NCBI RefSeq assembly: GCF_039537965.1
Contig: NZ_BAABBM010000001.1
Location: 372,001 to 436,000 of the forward strand
Length of the DNA stretch: 64,000 bases
Direction of reading: 5' to 3'
Source: Sphingomonas limnosediminicola
GTDB taxonomy: Bacteria; Pseudomonadota; Alphaproteobacteria; Sphingomonadales; Sphingomonadaceae
The position numbers and the translations under genes are program-made. This document shows positions 54,033-64,000 of this stretch, one piece after another; position 1 is the stretch's first letter, and each line of letters starts with the position of its first letter. The notes beneath the pieces are model-generated. The model made no database searches. It had not been told where the DNA came from and was given only the letters and a program-made list of their open reading frames with translations.

Positions 54033-54532
54033 CGGACCAACTCATTTCCGAACAGCTGGTCGCCAAGGCGCGCGAAGTCGTCGAAGCCAATCGCGCCGCA
54101 GCTCGTCGAATCGCGGTCGCAGAAAGTTGTACAGGCGGTCTCGTCAGCGCTGCGCTCACAGAAATCCCTGGCTCCTCCGAGGTCTTCGAGGCTGGCTACG
54201 TCACTTATTCAAACGCTGCCAAGATCTCGCAGCTGAAGGTCAGCGAAGAGGTTGTCGAGACCTTTGGCGCTGTGAGCGTCGCGACCGCCTGGGCCATGGC
54301 GCGGGGCGCACTCGCGTCTTCGGAGGCCGATGTGGCAGTCGCCATCACTGGCATTGCCGGCCCCGGCGGTGGGACTGCGCAGAAGCCCGTCGGTACGGTC
54401 GTCTTCGCTCGCGCCGAGCGCGACGCCGACCCGGCAAAGATCGTCGCCGACCAAAAATTCTTCAATGAAAAGACCCGCGCCGGGGTGCGACTTCAGGCCG
54501 CGCTTTGCGCGCTCGACTTGCTCTTGCCGTAA
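54029..54532 (+). CDS. CinA-family nicotinamide-nucleotide amidase (PncC type)
   Basis: A 167-residue single-domain protein matching the C-terminal amidase domain of CinA, which hydrolyses NMN to nicotinate mononucleotide in pyridine-nucleotide salvage. Motifs are [20 protein letters not shown] (with the catalytic Ser-Cys-Thr region), [33 protein letters not shown] and ARAERDADP. The ATG overlaps ispDF by 4 bases. Its last 40 bases overlap the convergent gene at 54493-54954. Confidence 0.93.
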   Translation: MTDQLISEQLVAKAREVVEANRAAARRIAVAESCTGGLVSAALTEIPGSSEVFEAGYVTYSNAAKISQLKVSEEVVETFGAVSVATAWAMARGALASSEADVAVAITGIAGPGGGTAQKPVGTVVFARAERDADPAKIVADQKFFNEKTRAGVRLQAALCALDLLLP

Positions 54533-54954
54533 AGCGCCGCGGCGCGCTGCTCGAAGGCTGACGTCATCCGTCGCAAAGCGCGGTCGAACATCGCCCCCGC
54601 CAGCGTCTCGAACAACCGCGACTTGAAGGCGAAATCGACAGAGAAATTGACGTTGGTCCCGCCATCCTCGGCGCGGTCGAACTTCCACTCGTTATGAAGA
54701 TATTTCAGCGGGCCCTCGACGTAATCGACGGTGATCTGCAACGGCTTGTCCTTGCGCACCCTGCTGGTGAATCGCTCTTTGAAGGCATTGAAGCCGACGA
54801 CAAGGTCGGCGACCGTCTCAGTCTCACTAGATGAGCGGACGCGCACCGCGACCACCCAAGGCAGGAATTCGTCGTAGCGCTCAACGTCCGCGACGAGGTC
54901 GAACAGCTGCTCCGGCGTATAGGGAAGATGCCGCGTCTCGCTATGCCGCGGCAT
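54493..54954 (-). CDS. RatA/COQ10-type START-domain protein
   Basis: A 153-residue small START-like domain protein. Typical segments are [50 protein letters not shown] and [20 protein letters not shown]. In proteobacteria this family is annotated as ubiquinone-binding Coq10-like or RatA; a lipid-binding role in ubiquinone handling is the likelier one here. The ATG at 54954 overlaps the lipA stop by 14 bases, so the two are co-transcribed. Confidence 0.88.
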   Translation of the reverse strand: MPRHSETRHLPYTPEQLFDLVADVERYDEFLPWVVAVRVRSSSETETVADLVVGFNAFKERFTSRVRKDKPLQITVDYVEGPLKYLHNEWKFDRAEDGGTNVNFSVDFAFKSRLFETLAGAMFDRALRRMTSAFEQRAAALYGKSKSSAQSAA

Positions 54955-55873
54955 TCGCCCCTTCCCTCTTAAGCTGCTCGGCGCGGTTGGCCTGCATCTT
55001 CTTGAAGTCGTCGCCCGCGTGATAGCTTGACCGCGTAAGTGGCGATGCCGCAACCAGCAGGAAGCCCTTCGCCCGCGCGATAGCTGCATAAGCATCGAAA
55101 GCCTGGGGCGTGACGAACTCCTCAACCTTCGCATGGCGCGGCGTCGGCTGGAGATACTGGCCCATGGTCAGGAAATCGACGCTGGCGGAGCGCATGTCGT
55201 CCATCACCTGGTGGACCTCAAGCCGCTGCTCGCCGAGCCCGACCATGACACCGGACTTGGTGAAGATCTGCGGCGCATGGCGCTTCACGCTCTCAAGCAG
55301 CCGTAGCGACGCGTAATAACGCGCGCCCGGGCGGATCGTCGGATAGAGCCTCGGGACGGTCTCGAGGTTGTGATTGTAGACGTCAGGGCCAGCCTCGACG
55401 ATCGCCTCGACCGCCGCCTCGCTTTTGTTGCGGAAGTCGGGCGTCAGGATTTCGATTGTCGTCGATGGCGTATTCCGGCGCAGTGCCTGGATCACCTTCA
55501 CGAATTGCGATGCGCCGCCGTCCGGCAGATCGTCACGATCGACCGACGTCACCACGATATGCTCCAGCCCGAGCTCGGCGGCGGCCGTCGCCACATGCTC
55601 CGGCTCCAGCGGATCGACGGCTCGCGGCATGCCGGTCTTCACGTTGCAGAAGGCACAGGCACGCGTGCAGGTGTCGCCGAGAATCATCACCGTCGCATGC
55701 TTCTTCGTCCAGCACTCGCCGATGTTAGGGCAGGCGGCTTCCTCGCACACGGTCGCGAGATTGAGGTCGCGCATCAGGCGGCGTGTTGCGTGATATCCCT
55801 CGCTGACGGGGGCCTTCACCCGGATCCAGTCCGGCTTGCGCTGCTTCGGAGGAACTGCGGCTGGGGCGTTCAT
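54941..55873 (-). CDS. lipA: Lipoyl synthase
   Basis: A 310-residue radical-SAM enzyme that inserts two sulphurs into octanoyl groups on lipoyl domains. The auxiliary cluster cysteines are in [13 protein letters not shown] (CX4CX5C) and the SAM cluster in [10 protein letters not shown] (CX3CX2C). [24 protein letters not shown]-like segment [19 protein letters not shown] and [11 protein letters not shown] follow, and the terminal RSSYHAG is the family signature. The ATG at 55873 gives [20 protein letters not shown], a normal N-terminus. Confidence 0.96.
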   Translation of the reverse strand: MNAPAAVPPKQRKPDWIRVKAPVSEGYHATRRLMRDLNLATVCEEAACPNIGECWTKKHATVMILGDTCTRACAFCNVKTGMPRAVDPLEPEHVATAAAELGLEHIVVTSVDRDDLPDGGASQFVKVIQALRRNTPSTTIEILTPDFRNKSEAAVEAIVEAGPDVYNHNLETVPRLYPTIRPGARYYASLRLLESVKRHAPQIFTKSGVMVGLGEQRLEVHQVMDDMRSASVDFLTMGQYLQPTPRHAKVEEFVTPQAFDAYAAIARAKGFLLVAASPLTRSSYHAGDDFKKMQANRAEQLKREGANAAA

Positions 55874-55938
55874 TCGGCGCGAGATAGCGACTGTGCTCGC
55901 CGCTTGCCACCCCCGCCTTGTCTGGCTAGCCGGAGCCC

Positions 55939-56574
55939 ATGCCATATCTCACCCAGTTGATCGAAGGTTATCGACGCTTCCGCGAAACGGATTGGGCACA
56001 CGAACGCGAACGCTGGTCGGAGCTTGCGGAGGGCCAGAGCCCACGGGTGATGATCCTGTCCTGCGCCGACAGCCGTGTCGATCCGGCCCAAATTTTCGAC
56101 GCGAAGCCTGGCGAGATGTTCGTCGTTCGCAACATCGCCGGCCTGGCACCGCCCTATGAAACCAGTCGGGGTTACCACGGCGTCTCGGCCGCACTGGAAT
56201 TCGCGGTCACCCAGCTGCAGGTCGGCGAGATCATGGTGATGGGGCATGGCCTATGCGGCGGCTGCGCGGCGGCACTAACGGGCAAATTCGACGATACCGA
56301 GCCCGGCGAAGGTCATTTCATTTCCGATTGGGTTCACATGCTCGACCATGCGAGCAAGACCGTCCGCGATCGGCACGATAAGCTGGACACTGCGGCTTAT
56401 ACGGACATGGAGCAGGAGGCGGTGAAGGTCAGCCTCGCCAACCTGCGCACCTTCCCGTGGATCGCGGAACGCGAGCAATCCGGCGATCTGAAGCTACACG
56501 GAGCCCACTTTTCGGTTGCGGAAGGCCAGCTCTACATACTGGACGAGGCGGAAGGTGACTTCCGCCTCGTCTGA
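55939..56574 (+). CDS. Beta-class carbonic anhydrase
   Basis: A 211-residue zinc enzyme interconverting carbon dioxide and bicarbonate. Zinc ligands and the Asp-Arg pair are in [18 protein letters not shown] (Cys, Asp, Arg), and the His and second Cys in [28 protein letters not shown] is also a family segment. Full family length, cytoplasmic, no signal peptide. It is divergent from lipA and stands alone. Confidence 0.94.
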   Translation: MPYLTQLIEGYRRFRETDWAHERERWSELAEGQSPRVMILSCADSRVDPAQIFDAKPGEMFVVRNIAGLAPPYETSRGYHGVSAALEFAVTQLQVGEIMVMGHGLCGGCAAALTGKFDDTEPGEGHFISDWVHMLDHASKTVRDRHDKLDTAAYTDMEQEAVKVSLANLRTFPWIAEREQSGDLKLHGAHFSVAEGQLYILDEAEGDFRLV

Positions 56575-56601
56575 ACGCAAAAACGCTGGTTTGTCAGTCG
56601 A

Positions 56602-56982
56602 CTAGCAGCGAGTGTTATAATCGTAGTGCGGGTTGCCGTACTGGTCGACGTAATAGCAATATCCGCGCGTATCACGGTAGTACTGACGGCCGTTCACCAC
56701 GGCGCCGAGAACGCCGCCGAGAATTGCGCCGGCAACCGCGCCGCCGACCGTGCTGACGCCCGGAATAACCGCACCAGCCACGCCACCGGCAACCGCGCCG
56801 ACCGCAGCGCCCGTCGCGACGCGACGACCCTGGCTGTCGTAGGTGTAGCCGTTGTTGTAGCCATTATTATAGTAGCCGTTGTTCCCGTAATAGGGATCAT
56901 AGCCATACTGGTTCGGATAAGTCGTGCAGCCGGCTGCGGCCAGGCTGCCAGCGGCAATTGCCGCAAGTCCGATCTTCCTCAT
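56602..56982 (-). CDS. Glycine-zipper outer-membrane lipoprotein (17 kDa antigen-like)
   Basis: A 126-residue lipoprotein: MRKIGLAAIAAGSLAAAGC carries the lipobox AAGC. A Tyr/Asn/Gly-rich stretch (about 22-50) follows, then a glycine zipper (ATGAAVGAVAGGVAGAVIPG, AVAGAILGGVLGAVV), a pattern of 17 kDa surface antigens and Rcs-type lipoproteins that insert in or line the outer membrane. The tail has CYYVDQYGNPHYDYN with a cysteine pair. Role probably structural. Convergent with the carbonic anhydrase gene. Confidence 0.85.
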   Translation of the reverse strand: MRKIGLAAIAAGSLAAAGCTTYPNQYGYDPYYGNNGYYNNGYNNGYTYDSQGRRVATGAAVGAVAGGVAGAVIPGVSTVGGAVAGAILGGVLGAVVNGRQYYRDTRGYCYYVDQYGNPHYDYNTRC

Positions 56983-57143
56983 CGTCTCATCCCTCTATCT
57001 ACTCGCCCCCTGTGCAGCATTAGTGCGCGGGGCGCTCTTTCGTTCCGCCACCGGTGATGAACGGTGCAGGAACGAAACAACTTGTCGAGCCAACCTGTGG
57101 CCATTCCGCGATGCCGCGCTAGAGAGATTGCAGAGGAGTCGTG

Positions 57144-57872
57144 ATGCGCGAAAGAACAATGGTCGAGCAGGAAGCCAATATCGCCCTTTTGATCGACGCG
57201 GATAATGCCTCACCTGACCATCTCGACGAGCTTCTCCTCGTGCTTGGCGAGCTCGGGACCATCAATATTCGCCGCGCCTATGGCAATTGGGCCAAGGCAA
57301 GCCTCAAGGGCTGGGGCAACCTCACCGGCAGCCACTCGATCGTCCCGATGCAGCAATTCGATGTCGTGAAGGGCAAGAGCGCGACCGATATGCGAATGAC
57401 GATCGATGCGATGGACCTGCTTTATCGCGGCAGCGTCGACGGCTTCGGGATCATGTCGTCGGACAGCGACTTCCTGCCCCTTGCCCAGCGCATCCGCGAG
57501 GATGGCCTGCCGGTCTACGGCTTTGGGACGGCCAAAACGCCCGTCTCCTTCCAGCAGGCCTGCACGCGATTCTTCGACGTCGGCGCGCTGGCTTTGGAGG
57601 ATGAAGAGCTGGAGCAGCCCGCTTTCGCGAAGGGACAGCGGCCCGTCGATACCGAGCTGCTCCAGGTTCTCGGCTCAGCCTACAAGGCGTCGAAGCGTGA
57701 CGAGGAGGGATTCACGCCGCTTTCGGAGCTGGGCCAGCGCGCCAAGGCGGTCTCGAGCTTCGCTGCCCGCAACTACGGCTTCACGCGTTTGTCGGACCTC
57801 ATCAAGGCGGTGCCGAACTTCGAGGTAAAGAGCGGCGACGACGGCCGGCTCCTTGTGAAGCGCCTCCGCTAG
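57144..57872 (+). CDS. NYN-domain protein with C-terminal LOTUS/OST-HTH domain
   Basis: A 242-residue protein of the LabA/NYN type. The PIN-like NYN domain (about 10-150) shows acidic metal positions in IALLIDADNASPDHL, ATDMRMTIDAMDLLYRG and IMSSDSDFLPLAQRI, as expected for a ribonuclease fold. The C-terminal part (about 170-242) with SAYKASKRDEEGFTPLSELG and NYGFTRLSDLIKAVPNFEVK is a LOTUS/OST-HTH domain, thought to bind RNA. It is probably an RNA-processing or RNA-binding protein. The ATG at 57144 follows GAGGAG; GTG at 57141 is possible. Confidence 0.88.
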   Translation: MRERTMVEQEANIALLIDADNASPDHLDELLLVLGELGTINIRRAYGNWAKASLKGWGNLTGSHSIVPMQQFDVVKGKSATDMRMTIDAMDLLYRGSVDGFGIMSSDSDFLPLAQRIREDGLPVYGFGTAKTPVSFQQACTRFFDVGALALEDEELEQPAFAKGQRPVDTELLQVLGSAYKASKRDEEGFTPLSELGQRAKAVSSFAARNYGFTRLSDLIKAVPNFEVKSGDDGRLLVKRLR

Positions 57873-58156
57873 AGCAGTTCCAGCGCAACCGTGACGTCAT
57901 CGCCCGCGGCGATGCCGGCTTCCCGGCACACGGCAATCTTCACCGGCAGGAAGTAGCCGCCGCTCTTGGTCGGGAATATCGACGTCCGCCAAGTGACGTC
58001 ATCAATCGTCGCTTCAACCCGCACCGACCCGAAGCCGCGGCGCACCAACATCGAATGCGCCTTCGCTTCGCCGGCGTCCTCCGGTGGCAAGGTCATGAAG
58101 TGGACGCTCCCCTCACCGTTTGTCCAGACTTCGAGTGGCGCGGTGAGGGTAATCAC
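57869..58156 (-). CDS. DUF1905 domain protein
   Basis: A 95-residue small beta-barrel protein: LEVWTNGEGSVHFMTLPPED, then FGSVRVEATIDDVTWRTSIF and SGGYFLPVKIAVCREAGIAA, GDDVTVALELL. These are the strands of the DUF1905 family, related to double-psi or AbrB-like barrels. Function not established. GTG start. It lies 6 bases downstream of ettA on the same strand and its end overlaps the NYN gene by 4 bases from the other side. Confidence 0.85.
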   Translation of the reverse strand: MITLTAPLEVWTNGEGSVHFMTLPPEDAGEAKAHSMLVRRGFGSVRVEATIDDVTWRTSIFPTKSGGYFLPVKIAVCREAGIAAGDDVTVALELL

Positions 58157-58162
58157 GCGAAC

Positions 58163-59842
<1,680 letters not shown>

Positions 59843-59910
59843 GGGGTCGCTTCGATCCTTCGGTAAGATACGGGAATTGCCTGCCAGTTAGTGGAGCGCG
59901 CGAACTTTTT

Positions 59911-61518
59911 CTAGTCGCGTCCGACCATCGCCTCGGCATTGGCGAAGCGATAATCGCGATATTGGTCGCGAAGGTCCTTCTTGCTGAGCTTGCCGGTCGC
60001 CGTGTGCGGAAGCTCGGTGACAAACTCGATAGCGTCGGGAAGCCACCATTTCGCCATCTGCGACGAGAGGAAAGACCGCACCTCGGCCTCGCAGATTTCG
60101 CTGCCAGGATCGCGAACGATCAGCAACAGCGGCCTTTCGTCCCACTTTGGATGCGGAATGCCGATTGCCGCGGCTTCGGCGACACCCGGGCAGGCCACGG
60201 CCATATTCTCGATCTCGATCGAGCTTATCCACTCCCCGCCCGACTTGATGACGTCCTTCGCGCGGTCAGTAAGGCGCAGGCTGTTGTCGGGGTGAATTAC
60301 GGCGATGTCGCCCGTGTCGAACCAATTGTCCGCCTCCACGCTGTCGTGATCGTGCTTGAAGTAGCGCTTTACGACGGCCGGCCCGCGGGCCTGCAGCCTC
60401 CCCGAGCTGACGCCGTCGCGCGGCATGACGCTGCCTTCGTCGTCGACGACTCGAAGCTCGACGCCGAACATGGACCGCCCGGGCCGCGCCATGTAGGCGA
60501 GCTGTTCCTCATCGCTCATCTGCTCCCAGTTTGCCGGCGGCGCGCCGACCGTTCCGACCGGCGACATCTCAGTCATGCCCCAGAGGTGATTCACGCGGAT
60601 GTTGCGGTCCCTGAACCAGCGGATGGTCGCGGGCGGCGCTGATGAACCGCCGACGATGATCGTGTGAAGCTTGCCCAGCGATGCGCCGGTCCGCTCGACA
60701 TGATCGATTAGGCTCAGCCACACGGTGGGGACGCCGGCGGAGTGCGTCACGCCCTCCGCCTCGAAAAGCGAGCGTATCCTCTCTGGGTTGTTGTCTGCGC
60801 AGCTGACCAGCTTGAAACCAGCCATCGCCGCCGCATAGGGGATGCACCAGCTGCCGGCGTGGAACATCGGCACCACCGGCAGCATCACCGATCGCGCGGA
60901 AACGTCGAAGATGTCGGGCGCTATGATCGACATGGTGTGAAGCACCGTCGATCGGTGCTCGTACAACACGCCTTTCGGATGGCCTGTCGTGCCGCTGGTA
61001 TAGCAAAGCCCGCAGGGGTCGCGCTCGTCGCCCTCGTGCCAGCTATAATTGCCGTCCTCAGCCGCCAGCACGTCGTCGAATTCGTCGTCGAAGCAGATGT
61101 AATGTTCGATCGTCTTCCACTTGGGCTTCATCCGCTCGACCAGCGGCGCGAAAGCCCGATCGTGGAGAAGGATGCGGTCCTCCGCATGGTTGACGATATA
61201 TTCTAGCTGGTCGTCGAACAGCCGCGGATTGTTGGTGTGGATGACGCCGCCCATGCCGACCACGCCGAACCAGGCGACGAGGTGGCGGTCGTGGTTCATA
61301 GCCAGCGTTCCAACCCGATCGCCCGGCTTCACGCCGCGTCGCTCCAGCGCCTGCGCAAGCCGGCGCGCATCATGCGCGACTTCAGTCCAGTTCGTCCGAT
61401 GAGTAGTTCCGTCAGTGCGCGCGGCGACAATTTCGCGGCTGCCGTGCTCGCGCTCGGCGTGGTCGAGTATCCGCGAGATGCGGAGCGGAAAATCCTGCAT
61501 TGCGCCGAGCGTGCCCAT
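59911..61518 (-). CDS. Fatty acid-CoA ligase (AMP-binding family)
   Basis: A 535-residue adenylate-forming enzyme that activates a carboxylic acid to its CoA thioester. The AMP-binding motif is [20 protein letters not shown] (about 168-187), then [36 protein letters not shown] and [16 protein letters not shown], with the C-terminal lysine in [20 protein letters not shown]. It is of the long/medium-chain fatty acyl-CoA synthetase group; chain length is not readable. It lies between ettA and ybaB on the same strand with its own spacer of about 55 bases upstream. Confidence 0.92.
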   Translation of the reverse strand: MGTLGAMQDFPLRISRILDHAEREHGSREIVAARTDGTTHRTNWTEVAHDARRLAQALERRGVKPGDRVGTLAMNHDRHLVAWFGVVGMGGVIHTNNPRLFDDQLEYIVNHAEDRILLHDRAFAPLVERMKPKWKTIEHYICFDDEFDDVLAAEDGNYSWHEGDERDPCGLCYTSGTTGHPKGVLYEHRSTVLHTMSIIAPDIFDVSARSVMLPVVPMFHAGSWCIPYAAAMAGFKLVSCADNNPERIRSLFEAEGVTHSAGVPTVWLSLIDHVERTGASLGKLHTIIVGGSSAPPATIRWFRDRNIRVNHLWGMTEMSPVGTVGAPPANWEQMSDEEQLAYMARPGRSMFGVELRVVDDEGSVMPRDGVSSGRLQARGPAVVKRYFKHDHDSVEADNWFDTGDIAVIHPDNSLRLTDRAKDVIKSGGEWISSIEIENMAVACPGVAEAAAIGIPHPKWDERPLLLIVRDPGSEICEAEVRSFLSSQMAKWWLPDAIEFVTELPHTATGKLSKKDLRDQYRDYRFANAEAMVGRD

Positions 61519-61573
61519 CAGCGCCTCCCCTCAGAGCGCGCATCATGACGTAAATTCGGCGTTGAACAAGCGG

Positions 61574-61906
61574 CTAGAAAGGGAGCTTGAATCCCGGCGG
61601 GAGTGGTAGCGAACCCTGCATCTTCTGCATTTCTGTCGCCGCGGCCGCATCCGCCTTGCCCCGGGCGTCATTGAGCGCCGCGGCGATGAGGTCTTCCAGC
61701 ATGGACTTTTCAGACGGCGCAAGCAGGCTTTCGTCGATGTCGACACCGAGGATTCGGCCCTTTGCGGTGGCGCGGATCTTCACGAGCCCGCCACCGGACG
61801 CGCCTTCGACCTCTACCTTGTCCAGGCTATCCTGCGCTTTTTGAAGCTCGGCCTGCGCATTCTGCGCCATTTTCATGATTTCGTCGAAGTCGGGCATCTC
61901 GGGCAT
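61574..61906 (-). CDS. ybaB: YbaB/EbfC nucleoid-associated protein
   Basis: A 110-residue DNA-binding protein: MKMAQNAQAELQKAQDSLDK (helix), then VEGASGGGLVKIRATAKGRI (sheet), DESLLAPSEKSMLEDLIAAA and a Met/Pro-rich tail (SLPLPPGFKLPF). Full family length. It starts one base before the dnaX stop end region, the conserved dnaX-ybaB order; recR, which often follows, is not here. Confidence 0.95.
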   Translation of the reverse strand: MPEMPDFDEIMKMAQNAQAELQKAQDSLDKVEVEGASGGGLVKIRATAKGRILGVDIDESLLAPSEKSMLEDLIAAALNDARGKADAAAATEMQKMQGSLPLPPGFKLPF

Positions 61907-61907
61907 C

Positions 61908-63542
61908 TCAGGAGCCTCTCGTGGAAAAGGATTCGAGTTCGGATTCCGGGAACGCGTCCATCACGGCCCGGACATTGGGATCGGCAAGCACGTCGGCGCG
62001 AACGCGTTGCTCGGCCATTTTCTCCTGATCGAGGAGCGATGGGGCACCGGAATCGTCGGATAGCGAGACCTGCCAAGTGGCTCCGGTCGCAGCCTTGAGC
62101 GCAGCGGCAAGGTCGCGCGACCAGTCGGATCCGAGCGGCCGCAGGGGCTTCACGACGAGCTCAGGCGGCTCAAAGCGAACGAGCCCGACCTGATCATGGA
62201 GCTGAACGGCAAGCTGATGCCGGCCGCTCTGCTCGAGCCTGGCAATAAGTGCTGGGAAATCCGAGGGAAGCTGCGCCGTCGGTGTGCTGCCCTTGCCTTG
62301 AGGCGCCGCCGCCGGGCTCGCGACGGCACCCTCCCCGCTCAATCGCTGAAGAAGGCTTGCCGGGTCCGGCATCTCCGCCGCGTGGATCAGCCTTAACAGC
62401 GCCATTTCGGCTGCCTCGCGCGGATCGGGCGCCACCTCCACGTCCTGCAGCCCCTTGAGAAGCATTTGCCACAGCCTGTGAATGGTGCCCCAGGAAAGCT
62501 GCCGCGCCATCTCCGCCGCGCTCTCAGTTTCCTCGGCGGACTGCAGGGCGTGGATGGTGGCACCGGCCTTAGCCCGCGTGGCGCCGTGAAGGCTTTCCAT
62601 CAAACCGCGCAGCAATTGAGTCGGGTCGATGCCGAGCTCGTGGGTTTCATCGAGCTCCGCCAACGCTGCACCTGCGTCTCCCTTGAGCACGAGCTGCAGG
62701 AGCCTGCGGATCCGGCCACGATCGGCGAGGCCCAACATTTCGCGAACCTGCGATGTCGTCACTGCGCCCGCCCCATGCGCGATCGCCTGATCAAGGATCG
62801 ATAGACCATCGCGCGCCGAGCCTTCAGCCGCGCGGGCGATCATGCCAAGCGCCTCGGATTCGACCTCAACGCCTTCAGCTTTGGAAACCTGGGCGAAATG
62901 CGCGGCGAGTTTCTCGGCTGGAATGCGGCGGAGGTCGAAACGCTGGCAGCGCGACAGCACAGTGACCGGTACCTTGTTGACCTCGGTCGTAGCGAACAGA
63001 AACTTCACATGCTCAGGCGGTTCCTCAAGAGTCTTTAGCAACGCATTGAAAGCACTCTTGGAAAGCATGTGGACTTCGTCGATGATGTAAATCTTGTAAC
63101 GCGCGCTGACCGAAGCGTAGCGAACCGCGTCGATGATCTCGCGAATATCGTCGATGCCGGTGTGCGAGGCGGCGTCCATCTCGATCACGTCGATGTGTCG
63201 GCCCTCCGCGATGGCGCGGCAGGGCTCGCAAACATTGCAGGGACTGATCGTCGGCCCGCCCTGCCCGTCCGGCCCGATGCAATTGAGCGCCTTGGCAATG
63301 AGGCGCGCCGTCGAAGTCTTGCCGACCCCGCGGACGCCGGTGAGCAGGAAAGCATGAGCGATTCGGCCACGCGCGATCGCGTTGCCCAGGGTCGTCACCA
63401 TTGCATCCTGTCCGATAAGCTCGGCAAAAGTCTGCGGGCGATACTTGCGCGCAAGGACGCGATAGGGCGACGCGCTGGCCGGCTGCTGAGGCTGCTCAGA
63501 GAGATCGAGCCCAAGGCCCGGCGATTCGAGGTCGTCCATCAC
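61908..63542 (-). CDS. dnaX: DNA polymerase III subunit gamma/tau
   Basis: A 544-residue clamp-loader ATPase. Motifs: RKYRPQTFAELIGQDAMVTT, Walker A LTGVRGVGKTSTARLIAKAL, a zinc module with cysteines in NCIGPDG and SPCNVCEPCRAI, YIIDEVHMLSKSAFNALLKT (Walker B) and VLSRCQRFDLRRI (SRC). The tail after about 360 is the variable tau part. No slippery frameshift site was recognised. It is 35 bases downstream of the SRP RNA gene and 2 bases upstream of ybaB's coding start. Confidence 0.95.
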   Translation of the reverse strand: MMDDLESPGLGLDLSEQPQQPASASPYRVLARKYRPQTFAELIGQDAMVTTLGNAIARGRIAHAFLLTGVRGVGKTSTARLIAKALNCIGPDGQGGPTISPCNVCEPCRAIAEGRHIDVIEMDAASHTGIDDIREIIDAVRYASVSARYKIYIIDEVHMLSKSAFNALLKTLEEPPEHVKFLFATTEVNKVPVTVLSRCQRFDLRRIPAEKLAAHFAQVSKAEGVEVESEALGMIARAAEGSARDGLSILDQAIAHGAGAVTTSQVREMLGLADRGRIRRLLQLVLKGDAGAALAELDETHELGIDPTQLLRGLMESLHGATRAKAGATIHALQSAEETESAAEMARQLSWGTIHRLWQMLLKGLQDVEVAPDPREAAEMALLRLIHAAEMPDPASLLQRLSGEGAVASPAAAPQGKGSTPTAQLPSDFPALIARLEQSGRHQLAVQLHDQVGLVRFEPPELVVKPLRPLGSDWSRDLAAALKAATGATWQVSLSDDSGAPSLLDQEKMAEQRVRADVLADPNVRAVMDAFPESELESFSTRGS

Positions 63543-63577
63543 GTATGGTTTAGGGTGAGAGCATCGCTATTGCGAGC

Positions 63578-63668
63578 GGTGGAAGCCGACGACCCGGCAC
63601 GAAATCGTTGTGGCTGCTTCCTTCCGGACCTGACCAGGTTGGCGACAATGCCGTCCGCCGACTTCCGC
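63578..63668 (-). ncRNA. ffs: Signal recognition particle 4.5S RNA
   Basis: Read on the minus strand, the apical domain shows CCTGGTCAGGTCCGGAAGG then AAGCAGCCA (about 63609-63640), the conserved Ffh-binding loop of bacterial SRP RNA. The ends GGAAGTCGGC and GTCGGCTTCC pair to close the long hairpin. It targets nascent membrane proteins together with Ffh. The position just before dnaX is common in alphaproteobacteria. Ends are estimated to within about five bases. Confidence 0.93.
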
Positions 63669-63771
63669 GCGGGCATATGGGTGAAGCGGACCGCTCGTGC
63701 AAGTTCATCTTCCTTCATCGGCGGTTCACGCGCATGGACCGACCAGCCTGCTATTCCCGGAGGCCGACCGA

Positions 63772-64000
63772 ATGCCCCTTCTCGCCTTGCTCATGCTGGT
63801 CGCAGCCGCCCAGGCCGAGCCACGCCCGATCGTCGTGACAGGCCGAGGCGGCATTCCCTTCATCAGCCCGATGGGCGAGCCGTTTCGCGCTCGCAGCGTG
63901 GGCGAGGACACGCTGGCGCGCTGGTTCTATCAAGCCGACCGCAACCACGACGGCTTTCTGACACCTGACGAAATGCAAGCCGACGCCGAGCGCTTCTTCC
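63772..64000 (+). CDS. Exported EF-hand protein, partial
   Basis: A gene running off the right edge; 76 codons are visible. It starts MPLLALLMLVAAAQAEPRPI (signal peptide), and FISPMGEPFR follows. The stretch FYQADRNHDGFLTPDEM (about 51-67) is an EF-hand loop with acidic residues at positions 1, 3, 5 and 12. GGAGG lies eight bases before the ATG. It is divergent from the SRP RNA gene. A calcium-binding envelope protein is likely; the rest is outside the window. Confidence 0.8.
   Translation, partial: MPLLALLMLVAAAQAEPRPIVVTGRGGIPFISPMGEPFRARSVGEDTLARWFYQADRNHDGFLTPDEMQADAERFF

Noticed and set aside
63672..63968. Arginine-rich plus-strand frame at the right edge
   Set aside because: It is out of frame with the EF-hand gene starting at 63772, which has a signal peptide, a good ribosome-binding site and an EF-hand loop.

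Overview
The window reads as a piece of chromosome from an alphaproteobacterium of the Sphingomonadales (Sphingomonas-like). It is GC-rich and has several TonB-dependent receptors, a fused ispDF, a dusB-ntrYX-hfq-hflX-mazG block, an Hfq built of two Sm domains and a tmk-holB-metG-tatD block. The genus is an inference from family content and synteny; no rRNA is present.

Layout. 1-2.8 kb: a cobalamin-uptake operon on the minus strand (TonB receptor, periplasmic binding protein, start of the permease) behind a cobalamin riboswitch. 2.9-6.4 kb: rpmE, an acetyltransferase, and a DUF2207/LemA pair. 6.5-9.5 kb: small lipoproteins, a DNA-binding protein and small unknown genes, with a palindromic repeat in most spacers. 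9.6-21.9 kb: a carbohydrate locus holding a complete ABC sugar importer with overlapping genes, a 997-residue TonB receptor, two flavin halogenase-like proteins (one intact, one without its catalytic residues) and two divergent GH43 glycosidases. 22-26 kb: an island of small membrane, lipoprotein, EF-hand and unknown genes in which every spacer carries one copy of the same repeat family.

26-37.8 kb: a TPR protein, an MBL/beta-CASP hydrolase beside a thymidine phosphorylase-type enzyme, glutaryl-CoA dehydrogenase, a TonB receptor broken by an in-frame TGA, and a BlaI/M56 sensor system. The M56 sensor shares a helical repeat with a neighbouring secreted protein, and two perfect BlaI-type operators precede the system. 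tRNA-Ser(TGA) follows. 37.9-54.5 kb: mostly housekeeping genes in tight operons (lytic transglycosylase, D,D-carboxypeptidase, tmk, holB, metG, tatD, MBL, retropepsin-like protease, mazG; then hflX, hfq, ntrX, ntrY and dusB on the other strand; then ispDF and cinA). 54.5-64 kb: ratA-like, lipA, carbonic anhydrase, a glycine-zipper lipoprotein, a NYN protein, ettA, an acyl-CoA ligase, ybaB, dnaX, the 4.5S SRP RNA and the start of an EF-hand protein.

The most unusual signals are the one-per-spacer palindromic repeat family in the two small-gene islands, the intact/degenerate halogenase pair inside a glycan locus, and the shared repeat domain between an M56 sensor and a secreted neighbour.
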